Of a stretch of 15,169 bases of DNA, positions 7,455 to 15,169 are shown one piece after another (the first letter of the stretch is position 1; each line of letters starts with the position of its first letter). The position numbers and the translations under genes are program-made. The notes under the pieces are model-generated. The model had not been told where the DNA came from. It saw only the letters and a list, made by a program, of their open reading frames with translations, and searched no databases. Source of the stretch: Spirogloea muscicola (taxonomy: Eukaryota > Streptophyta > Zygnematophyceae > Spirogloeales > Spirogloeaceae); the NCBI GenBank assembly GCA_009602725.1, contig WELB01000047.1, positions 542,552 through 557,720 of the forward strand, given 5' to 3'.

Positions 7455-7682
7455 TCCAAACCCACCGCCAGCCGCCCTCTCCGCCTCCCGGCGCCCGCTG
7501 CCAGTCCCTCCCACTGCCTCCGCCGCTCCTCCCCGCCAGCCACGCTCACTCCGGCGCTTCTTCTCAGTGCGGCCGTCTCGTTTCCCTTTCGCGTCGCCAC
7601 CAGCATTGCGGGTCGTCGCCCTCGTCCCTGCTCAAGGCCGTCCTTACGCCGTACACAGCCTCTTGCTGGTCTTTCGGACGCC
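7455..7682 (+). other. Probable 5' leader of paralogue B
   Basis: The sequence is C-rich and pyrimidine-rich (CCGCCCTCTCCGCCTCCC and similar) and free of upstream ATG codons. It leads to the start context GACGCCATGGCG. The left end is inferred only from the TATA position. Confidence 0.45.
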
Positions 7683-9101
7683 ATGGCGAGGCCCGTGGCT
7701 CTGGCAGTCGTGGCGCTGGTGCTGTCCTCGCTTCTCGCCCCCGCGGCCGCCCACTACTGCACCGTCACCGGCAAGGTACCCGCCGAGGCCCCGCCGAGGC
7801 CCCTCCCACCTGCTTGTTGGGGCGTCGCTTCCTGCTGGTGCTTGCGCGAAGACGTCTCGATTGCATCGTCGAGTGCTGCCATGCCTGAGGCTGACATTGT
7901 GTTGCCCCTTCTGCTCCACTTGCAGGTGTACTGTGACGCCTGCCACGACGGCAAGCTGAACTCGCCGGACACCGGTGCCGCCGCCGCCCAGGTGGAGCTC
8001 GTCTGCGACTGGGGCAGAGGTGGCCCGCTGTCGACCGTCTTCGCACGAACCGCCGCCGACGGCACGTACATCTTCAACAATGTGCAGACGGAGCAGAACT
8101 TCAACACGTTTAAGGGCTGCACCATCAGGCTCGTCAAGACAGCCAGCAAGACGTGCAACATCCTCGGCAAGGCCGGCCCGCTGCAGGTGCTGGACCCCGT
8201 CAAGGGCGTGAAGCTGCAGGTTGGCCAGACGTACACCATCCCCAACTTCTCCTTCCTCCAGAACGTCAAGCCCGCGACGTGTGCCATCTGCGCCAAGGGC
8301 GGGTCCCTGTGCGGCGACCCGCGCCTCGTCGGTGGTGACGGCGTGCCCTTCTGGTTCCACGGCGAGAAGGACGGCGATTTCTGCATCGTCTCCGACCGCA
8401 ACCTCCACATCAACGCCCACTTCATCGGCAAGGCCACCGAGAAGGGCCACGACCTGACGTGGGTCCAGGCCCTGGCCATCATGTTCGGTGACCACACTCT
8501 GTACATCGGCACACAGCAGGAGGCCATCTGGAATTCGCATGCCGACCACCTGCTCTTCACCCTGGACGGCGAGGTGCTGCTGGAGGTCAGCAACACCGGC
8601 TCTGAGGCCGTGTACCAGTCCAAGGCCGGCAACGTGAAGGTCACCCGCTCCGGCAAGGCCAATGTGGCCCGCGTCGAGGTGGAGAACCTGCTGGCGATGA
8701 ACGTGGAGGCCCGCCCCGTCGGCCGCAGCCAGTGGACAGCGGACAGTTGCTTCGCCCACCTGGACATGTCCTTCGAGTTCGCGCAGCTCTCGGGCGTCGC
8801 CGAGGGCGTGCTTGGCCAGACTTACCAGCGGCTGTGGTCTCCGCCCAACGTTAAGGAGGGCGCATCCGTCAGCTCGTACATCCTGCACGACGTCCCCTCA
8901 TACACCTCCTCCTCCCTCTTCGCCTCGGACTGCCCTGTCAGCATCTTCGAGGCTCTGCCCTATGACGTGCGTCAGAGCGGCGCCGGTGCCCACAAGCTGG
9001 CGGTCATGGACGACGCAGAGGAGACCGACGAGATCGCTTCCACTTTGTGCGCCAATGACAAGACCACTGGAGGGCTCAAGTGCTCCACCTCTCGCCGTTA
9101 A
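7683..9101 (+). CDS. Secreted Ole e 1-like / Root_cap domain protein, paralogue B (two exons)
   Basis: This is a predicted secreted protein of 422 aa. Exon 1 is 7683-7775 (31 codons), the intron 7776-7925, and exon 2 7926-9101, ending in TAA. Residues 1-24 form a signal peptide (MARPVALAVV, a Leu-rich core, cut after LAPAAA). Residues 25 to about 130 form the Ole e 1-like domain (HYC, VYCDACHDGK at 32-41, VCDWG, KGC, KTCNILGKAGPL). A Cys cluster follows at 150, 153 and 160. Residues 162-372 form the Root_cap domain: DPRLVGGDG, FWFHG, FCIVSDRNLHINAHFIGK, DLTWVQALAIMFG, DSCFAHLD, GVLGQTY and SSLFASDCPVSIFEA. The last 50 residues are acidic (MDDAEETDE) with two more Cys. Codons strongly prefer G or C at the third position. 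The gene is divergent from paralogue A and shares its intron position. It is likely extracellular or wall-associated; no enzymatic activity is assigned to either family. Confidence 0.93.
   Translation: MARPVALAVVALVLSSLLAPAAAHYCTVTGKVPAEAPPRPLPPACWGVASCWCLREDVSIASSSAAMPEADIVLPLLLHLQVYCDACHDGKLNSPDTGAAAAQVELVCDWGRGGPLSTVFARTAADGTYIFNNVQTEQNFNTFKGCTIRLVKTASKTCNILGKAGPLQVLDPVKGVKLQVGQTYTIPNFSFLQNVKPATCAICAKGGSLCGDPRLVGGDGVPFWFHGEKDGDFCIVSDRNLHINAHFIGKATEKGHDLTWVQALAIMFGDHTLYIGTQQEAIWNSHADHLLFTLDGEVLLEVSNTGSEAVYQSKAGNVKVTRSGKANVARVEVENLLAMNVEARPVGRSQWTADSCFAHLDMSFEFAQLSGVAEGVLGQTYQRLWSPPNVKEGASVSSYILHDVPSYTSSSLFASDCPVSIFEALPYDVRQSGAGAHKLAVMDDAEETDEIASTLCANDKTTGGLKCSTSRR
7776..7925 (+). other. Intron of paralogue B (150 bp, open in frame)
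   Basis: Donor GGCAAG|GTACC and acceptor CTCCACTTGCAG|GTGTAC follow a pyrimidine-rich stretch. The position is identical to that in paralogue A. Its length is a multiple of three and it has no stop in the reading frame, so the unspliced frame runs through from 7683 to 9101. Homology to paralogue A and the break between the signal peptide and the VYCDAC motif show that it is an intron. Confidence 0.9.
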
Positions 9102-9370
9102 GGGGTCATAGGGAGTGTAGTTTCCCAGTTGTCTATTAGAGCCTTCGCATCCGAGTGAGACGTGAAGCATGCTTGCTTCCCCATGCTTGCTGAGATGACT
9201 TATGTAGTGTTTGTCTTGGCCGCAAGATCCTGCTTCTATCAAGCCGGCCTTGCGACGCCAAAATAAGTGCAGGAGCGGAGACAGTTGACCATGTGTGTCA
9301 AGGTCTTCATCCTGCATTGGTTGGAACATTACACCAGCCATTTTTATTCTTTATTCATTTGACGAGGCCC
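9102..9370 (+). other. Probable 3' untranslated region of paralogue B
   Basis: This follows the TAA at 9099-9101. It contains a GT-rich stretch (TTATGTAGTGTTTGTCTTGG, 9200-9219), an AATAAG about 40 bases further on, and T-rich TTTTTATTCTTTATTC near 9340-9355, all compatible with plant 3' end signals. The actual cleavage site cannot be fixed. Confidence 0.4.
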
Positions 9371-9716
9371 TGTACATTGGCACAAATGCTAAAGAAATTT
9401 TTTGATAAGCTGGTCTTATGTCATTACACACGGCTTGGGTGTAGACGGCATATCCACAAATCAACAGATTTCTTTGCTGTTGGTAGTCTTTGTTCCAATA
9501 ACTTAGTATGAATATCTTGTTTTAACACATTACTAAGTCCACATAATGCCATGCGTCACCAAGCAGAATCAACGAACTCAATAACATCTTTTATATGATC
9601 GTATGATATGCGTATGAAATCCTCTTGCTGGGTGTCAATGCCCCCTGTGGTCAGTGTCAACGGGTACAGCACACCAAGTAGAAGAAACGACTACAAATAA
9701 TGATTAAACTTACTTC

Positions 9717-9735
9717 CTACTACTAATAGTAGTAG
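9717..9735. repeat. Perfect 9-bp inverted repeat (CTACTACTA / TAGTAGTAG)
   Basis: The arms 9717-9725 and 9727-9735 are separated by one base. The right arm extends into further TAG units. Probably a small triplet microsatellite with a strand switch. Confidence 0.8.
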
Positions 9736-10072
9736 TAGTAATAAGTCTGCTCGTCTGCTCTATAACATGCACCCTTCACCCTTGAAGGCATGCGCTTCAC
9801 AGGCCACCAGCTGAGAGAGGCATTGTTGTGCACCAGCCTAGTAAGTGGCAATGTTCGCACTTGTCTCCGGCCTTATTCTTGGACTAGCTGCTCCAATCTC
9901 AGAGGCAAGCAGGTCGTAGTGCAAGGTCGTGTGCTACACCCACCTCAAGCTCAGAAGGCGGCAGTCGTCGCACGATCATGGCTTGGAATTTGTGGTTCCC
10001 AGTAAAGCATGTGCCAGTACACCTTCCAAAATCCACGTCAGCACATTGGGATCTGCAGATTGTAGATAAAAA

Positions 10073-10105
10073 TCTCATAAAAGTCTCATAAAAGTCTCAC
10101 AAATA
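10073..10105 (+). repeat. Three tandem 11-bp units (TCTCATAAAAG)
   Basis: TCTCATAAAAG occurs at 10073 and 10084, with a decayed third unit at 10095 (TCTCACAAATA). A minor tandem repeat in AT-rich DNA. Confidence 0.8.
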
Positions 10106-12241
10106 TCACATATTGATCATGTCATCTTGTGTATGAGCAGTAATCCCCCTGTGAACAATGTATTAGAGCATTTGGGTGCTCTGCTGTTCCTGGCTTATAG
10201 ATTGGTAACACATAAAATCTTCCTGAGTGATGAAGGCAACGAGAGCACCCTGTGTATCCTGAGCAGGCTTTCATCCCTTACTTACCCAACGTAGACAACG
10301 GATTTCGGTATCAACTTTACTTCGCGTGCAGCTATATCCTGGCTTTCCAATCATTCATCCATTGCTCCAAACATTGACTGATGCACTAGCTCAATCTGCT
10401 TTTGAGTCACTCGATGCCTGTTGACTGATCTGCTAATGGTCTATCGTGAAAGATAATTTGAAGTGCTGTCTGGATTCCAGAGAAGCTGTGGTGGGCCTGT
10501 CTGAAGCATGATAGTCAAGCACTCCTGCACAATCTGCATCCAGTGACTCGATGACGCAAGTGCTTTTAGCTGCTGCATTCTCTTTATTTCAGCAAGTTTA
10601 CTGAGCAGGTGGCAAGTACACGTCGCTTCTGCATTTCAGCAGAGGCTTCAACGGATATTGGGCCCTTCATGCTGGACTGAAGATAGAGAGTCAACGCGTT
10701 GGAGGTGCCTCAGAAGTGATTAGCATTGTGAAGGGGCTTCAGGTGCTCCACATGCAAAGGAATGGCAACTGGCAGGTGATCCTTACAAGAGTAAGTGAAG
10801 AGGCTCTTCAGTGATGCTCCAGACACCAGGGCCAATGTCAAAGCCAAAGTTAGTGTCCATGTTGGCTGTTGTGGAAGTACTGGAACTTGTAGGAGAAGGC
10901 ATATGGTGTGCATGAAGTCAAGGGAGGCCTAGCCGAGCCAACAGACTTGCGCTGCTGCCTCATTGATGTGCATGTCACTGCATCAACTCAACAAGCATGT
11001 GTTGACTGATTTCTGATTATGTAAGTAAGTGGTTGACGATGCTGTATCTATCGAAGAATGGAAGTACTTGAAGCTTGAATTAATTCCAGTCTGGATGGAG
11101 GAAACGCCGACAAAATTTGCAACTCAATTCTTACACATCATATCGGCACATCAGTGCACTGAGTTGACATCTCAACATCTTCAGCTTATTGGGTCCATAA
11201 GTTCGCCAAAAGTGTGCCATCTGACATTAACCACTTAACTCACGAGCAGAGGGGGGCTCGATCATAATGTGTCAGAGATATGGCTGTTATACACATGTGA
11301 TGTAAGTGTTGCACCCTGAAGTACCCAACTACCATTCAGCTTGGGAGAGCGCAGATCATTAGATGAATAGAACAATATAAGAAATGTCAAGTTTCAGGAT
11401 GTCACATGTAGGGAAGGTTTTATTTTCCACCACGAGCACAGTCGAGGACGCCTGTTAAGCTCCTCAGACATGCTGGTCAACGGCAATTTGTGCATATCAG
11501 ACCTACATTTGTACATCACTGTGCAGCACCAGCTACAGAAAAGACCTGATTTATGGTGAGGCACAACTGAGGTGCTAGCTGGCAGCGCCGACAATCGGTG
11601 CAATAGGCCACACATAGCAACAATCAAAACTCGTGCTAGATGACCGCTGGCGGCACCACTGGCATGGCCATGGCTTCGATGACTGGGTCAACTGGCTGCG
11701 CTGCAAGCGTGCATACATCGTAAGTGAATTGCACCAAAGCATGACGGCTGTGAAACCCGTGACAGAACCAGGTCTCCACGACAGCTGCCACCAGCAAGGG
11801 TGGCAGCCTGCTAAGTGAAGTGAAGCTGCAACTTTTACCCAGAAATACATCGGCAGCACTTGGGCAATCTCACAGTCGGGCTGCTGACATGATTGCAAGC
11901 ACGTCACCCGTGTTTGTGGATACCAGCAGCATGCCAACAGCTGCTATGCTCACGCTGCACCGTTCACCTTCTCCCACGCTGTGGCTGCAAGCACAGAGCC
12001 TGCTCGCTATGCAGTGTTGTCGCCAGAGCTTCCTCGCATGAAACAATAAAGGCCAACTTCGCTTCTGATAAACGTAACCCAATCTAAACAAGCTGACTTT
12101 CTCACTCAACATGGAGGAGGCCAAAGGAGGGCTAACAGTACGCAACTAGCTCAACAGCAGGCTCGCGCTTCCGCAGCCGCAACTGATATGAGCCATTGTA
12201 GCCGTCACAGTCATCAGGGGACCCGTCTATGTCCTGCTGCG

Positions 12242-14742
12242 TCAGACGACGTTAGACGGCAGGCGCACCATGAGCTGCCCCTCAATTGCGCTGCACGCAT
12301 GAACAAGTAGCACGGCTGTTAGCAGCTGTGGCCAGTGCATAATCTTTGTGCATGTGTGAGGATTGCTATGGTCACGCAGCAGCTCGTGCTGCGTCACACT
12401 TTGGGAGAAACTGCTGGAGATGGCTTCTATAGGCAGCACAGAGACTGCGGCAGCTGGCACCGAATGAAGCTCTTGACTCACGTACTCTGATGGCACAATC
12501 CTATACGTTGATTTTACTTCTTGATTGTGCAGCAACTTCTATCTCAGCATAAGATCAACATGCTAATCTGCAGAGGTCATATTTTGAAGGCCACAGGACG
12601 CAAACTCAAGCGCCAATGGTACATTGCGGCAGGCGGCAAGCGAAGGGCATCGACCTTTTGACATAGTAGTAGCAGAAGTCGGCCAGGATGAACGTCTGCA
12701 CAATCTCCGACAGAAGAACCATAGACGGCCACAAGCCGTACCCCAGCGCGCTAAGCAAGAAGCTGTCCCCGTCCAGCACCTGCTCCAGGCATCAGCCGCA
12801 GCGCTAGCGTCAGCGTCAGCGCCAAAGCCAGCGCCGATGCTAGCAGTGTAGGTGACAGCCACAGTGCAAGTGTCAACACCAGGACCACCGTCAGCGCCGG
12901 TCTCAGCTGGCGAGCCGGCAGCGGTCAGCGGAAACCTGGAGGATCCAATGTGCACAGCTGAGGAAGCGCGCAACCCCGAGCGCAAACACGTAGTGTGCTG
13001 TGAAGGGCTCCACAACCTGGGCAGGCGCTTGCCGGTGCGTCAGCAAGCGTCGCAACCGCCAGACGAGGTGGCAATGGGTAGTGACGAGTCAGCATCATGG
13101 CAAGTCCTTACGAAGCGGCGTGCCACTGACTTTCTGCGAAAGCATTAAGGCTCTTGCTGACAGGAAGGAGCAACAGGAAGGAGCAACCAAATACAGCAAG
13201 TATTACTACAACCACCTTGCATCAAGGCAGATGAATAATGGTAGCTCCAATTGAGCGGAACCCAGACTGGTAAAGGAAAGGAAAGAGTGCCCTGGGGGGG
13301 GCATAACCTTGGTGTTCTGCATGACGCGGAGCTGCGGGAGGACGGACACGGCCTCGAGGTACACGCAGAAGGCCCAGAGTATCCGGTTGGCGATGTTGTG
13401 AGAGGTGCCCGGATGGATGAGCACCGCCAGCACCGCACAGGGGGCGAGCTGCGGCACAGGATGGAGGTAAGGGAGTGAAGAGGGAGGCAGCCGAGACATA
13501 ATGCAGGAGCAGGAGAGGAGGCAGAGAGAGAATGGCAGTGAAGGTGAAGAAGAGAGGGCAAGGAGGCAATGCAGTCCATGTAGCAACAACATCACTGTGT
13601 TTCTGAATCCTTCATTGCAATTGTAACTGTAATGAATCACTAGTTGGCCGGCCACCATGGTCGAGCGGAGGAGGTGGGGTTGGCATGGAGGGTAGTGGGG
13701 ACGGGGCTCACGACGTAGTATATGGGCATGTTGTCGAGGTCCTCCGAGTGCGTGGAGCGGAGCTGGAAGCGAATGGTGTAGATGACCCACGCAGTCGTGG
13801 CGAGCGCCGCACAGTCGAGCAGCGTGTGGATGTCCTTTTCCATCACCAGGCTGCAGTAGAGCCGCACTGCTAGGAAGATGGCCGTGAGCTCCTGCGACTT
13901 CAGCGACAGACCTGAAATAGGAAGGAATCGATTTGGTGAGCAAATAGAAAAGCTCTCGCCCGCTTCGGGCGACCAATTCTCATCCCGAGCGGCGATGCCA
14001 CTGAACCAGAAACACGCAGTCAGAGATCATAGGTTCACATCCTGGACGAGACAATTGGAGAGTGGGTAGTCCTCCTTTAACAGGTCACGGACATGAGGCA
14101 TGCGATGCGGTGCGCACCGGCGCACGTGCGCTCCTTGGTGAGCTTGTAGATGAGGACGCCGATGCCTAGCGCGTGGATGGCCTCGGCGGCCACAAACAGG
14201 TTGTCGTGGTCCACGACGACGAGCCGGAGGAAGACGAGCGTGAGGATACCTGTGGGCAGTGGCAGCAGCAAAGCAATAATTACTTATCTAGAGGGTTGTA
14301 TTATGCTGTATGACCAGAATCTAAACACGGCGTAAGTATAAGAACGTGGAACACTTCATCAAACAACCAACATTTAAGTGGTGAGAAGAAGGCTACTCGA
14401 CTTCTATCTCCATTTCGGGCATAGATTGAAGGCAGACTGTCTGCATTCCAAGCAGAGGACATCGGTTCAGTTCTCTCTGTCCGCAACGGGCAAAGTAGAG
14501 CCTCGCACTCTGAAATGAAGCTCGGCGCCACACGTACACAGCCTTGGTAGCGGAGGAGGAGGAGGGGGGAATAGGAGACGGAATGCGGCTGCTTTGATCA
14601 AAATCCAGGCTGGTAAAGCATTGAGGTGAGTGGGAATCGAACCTGCGGCGACGCCCAGGGCGGCCTTCATCTTCGGGGGCTGCTTGCGGACCCAGGTGAT
14701 GGCCGCCTGGAGGGGGTTGCGGGCACGCCGGTCGGTCCCCAT
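12242..14742 (-). CDS. ERD2-related (KDEL-receptor family) membrane protein, seven exons
   Basis: This is a member of the ER lumen protein-retaining receptor family, plant ERD2-related branch. These are seven-transmembrane Golgi/ER proteins; canonical ERD2 returns HDEL/KDEL cargo to the ER, while the role of the related branch is less clear. Exons on the minus strand are 14742-14643, 14249-14118, 13911-13712, 13448-13308, 13016-12936, 12779-12655 and 12290-12242. All six introns are GT-AG and all phases fit, giving 275 aa. Landmarks in order: WVRKQPPKMKAALG; VVDHDNLFVAAEAIHALGIG; LIYKLTKERTCAG; GLSLKSQELTAIFLAVRLYC; MEKDIHTLLD; NMPIYYV; RILWAFCVYLEAVSVLPQLR; VEPFTAHYVFALGVARFL; ALGYGLWPSMVLLSEIVQTF; ILADFCYYYVKS; and a last exon GQLMVRLPSNVV. 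Length and order match plant homologues of about 270 aa. The segment after WILQVLD reads GDSFLLSALGYG where, from memory, other plants have a TRGRLLTALGYG-like sequence. No dilysine-type C-terminal signal is visible. No in-frame start codon was seen upstream of 14742. Apparently intact. Confidence 0.93.
13956..13972 (-). repeat. 7-bp perfect hairpin inside ERD2-related intron 2
   Basis: TCGCCCG and CGGGCGA with a 3-base loop lie within the intron 14117-13912, about 45 bases upstream of the acceptor in transcript sense. No known function. Confidence 0.7.
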
Positions 14743-14757
14743 GGCCGCGGCTGCGGC

Positions 14758-14760
<3 letters not shown>

Positions 14761-14788
<28 letters not shown>
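14761..14788 (+). repeat. (GGC)9 microsatellite in the 5' leader region of the ERD2-related gene
   Basis: Nine GGC units plus one G lie about 20 bases upstream of the start codon (on the gene strand, CCG/GCC repeats). The triplets are in the coding frame but upstream of the first start codon, so they are probably untranslated. Confidence 0.85.
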
Positions 14789-14918
14789 ACGAGGCTTCTG
14801 ACGTGCGCCCGCGGCCCTCGCCGCGACGAGCTGCGAGCTCGTCGGGGATTGCCGGGAAGCCGGCGAGCCCGGCTACGAAGCCCCGGCCCTCTCGCCGGCG
14901 GCCTTGAGCTCCCGCCTT

Positions 14919-15065
14919 CTCTGCCTCTACCTCTCTCCTCCCTCTCTCCTCCCTCTCTCTCTCTCCTCTCTCCCTCCCTTTCTCTCTCTCCTCTCTCCCT
15001 CCTCTCTCTCTCTCTCTCTCACTCAGAGCTCTCCCCTCTCTCCCTCTCTCCCTCTGCCCTCCCTG
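14919..15065 (+). repeat. CT-rich microsatellite, GA-rich on the gene strand
   Basis: A long run of CTCTCT, CTCC and CCCTC blocks, including a pure (CT) stretch near 15003-15020. It lies 180-320 bp upstream of the start codon of the ERD2-related gene. GA/CT tracts are common in plant core promoters and leaders, so it may belong to this gene's promoter or to a gene to the right. Confidence 0.8.
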
Positions 15066-15169
15066 CCGCCTCGCGCAGGCTCCGTAGCCGCGCCGGCGCC
15101 GCCCGCCGCCGCGCTCTGGCGCCGCGGAGCTGCGGAAGCTTCGCGGAAGCTCCTGCCGCCTCGCCGCCG
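15066..15169. other. GC-rich end of window, no gene assigned
   Basis: Very GC-rich sequence with GCCGCC and GCGGAAGCT repeats. No open frame of convincing length and no start can be placed. It may be promoter or leader of a neighbouring gene outside the window. Confidence 0.35.

Larger units (their letters stand above)
9371..12241. other. Long AT-richer intergenic stretch, no gene supported
   Basis: The open frames here are short and show no known domain; they also lack the strong third-position GC of the neighbouring exons. The right end (up to 12241) must hold the 3' untranslated region of the minus-strand ERD2-related gene. Two small repeats are listed separately. A good donor-like GTAAGT at 11718 follows a short open stretch but no partner exon was found. 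Confidence 0.5.

Noticed and set aside
7644-8888. Open frame of 414 codons on the minus strand opposite paralogue B (and another of 337 codons)
   Set aside because: They are mirror frames of a GC-rich coding exon; the plus-strand frame has the recognised domains, splice sites and homology to paralogue A.
11633-11723. Possible isolated exon ending in a strong donor GTAAGT at 11718
   Set aside because: The peptide matches no family I recognise, and no acceptor/partner exon could be found nearby.
14028-14046. Second B-box-like GGTTCACATCC on the plus strand
   Set aside because: It lies inside ERD2-related intron 2, with weak stem pairing and no partner A box; a tRNA or tRNA-derived SINE is not supported.
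14628-14647. tRNA B-box-like GGTTCGATTCC on the minus strand
   Set aside because: It is the exon 1 donor region of the ERD2-related gene. The T-arm stem does not pair well, and no A box, anticodon arm or acceptor stem can be found.
1-15169. CRISPR arrays, bacterial operons, rRNA genes
   Set aside because: No regularly spaced repeats of the right size, no ribosome-binding-site/operon pattern and no rRNA sequence; gene structure is clearly eukaryotic.

Overview
The window looks like nuclear DNA of a streptophyte (charophyte alga or early-diverging land plant). The evidence is spliced genes with GT-AG introns, GC-rich exons in more AT-rich intergenic DNA, a plant-type ERD2-related (KDEL-receptor family) gene, and two genes that fuse a Pollen Ole e 1-like domain to a plant Root_cap domain. 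A decayed non-LTR retrotransposon with a C-terminal restriction-like endonuclease is also present; angiosperm LINEs are, to my knowledge, L1/RTE types, so this leans towards an alga or another early lineage. I cannot name the species.

Layout. Positions 1-3010 are a graveyard of one non-LTR retrotransposon family: the 3' end of copy 1 (+), a short 3' fragment of copy 2 (-) lying tail-to-tail with it, and a longer frame-broken copy 3 (+) carrying reverse transcriptase, a Cys/His cluster and the endonuclease. All three share the same protein C-terminus and a 3' tail built from short hairpin-bearing units. Positions 3011-4548 hold no recognisable gene, only a two-unit 67-bp tandem duplication.

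Positions 4549-5984 (-) and 7683-9101 (+) are two divergent paralogues of a secreted two-exon protein (418 and 422 aa). Each has a signal peptide, an Ole e 1-like domain and a Root_cap domain, with one intron at the identical place. They are separated by 1.7 kb that contains a solo retrotransposon tail, poly-G/poly-C tracts, a G-quadruplex-prone tract and a TATA box for the right-hand gene. The two proteins probably act outside the cell or in the wall/mucilage; this is inferred from the domain families.

Positions 9102-12241 are mainly non-coding, with no convincing gene. Positions 12242-14742 (-) are a complete seven-exon ERD2-related gene, which I reconstructed exon by exon (275 aa). Its 5' flank carries a (GGC)9 run and a long CT-rich (GA-rich on the gene strand) microsatellite reaching towards the window edge.

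The genes do not form a pathway. The common theme is the secretory route: two secreted proteins and one Golgi/ER receptor-family membrane protein.
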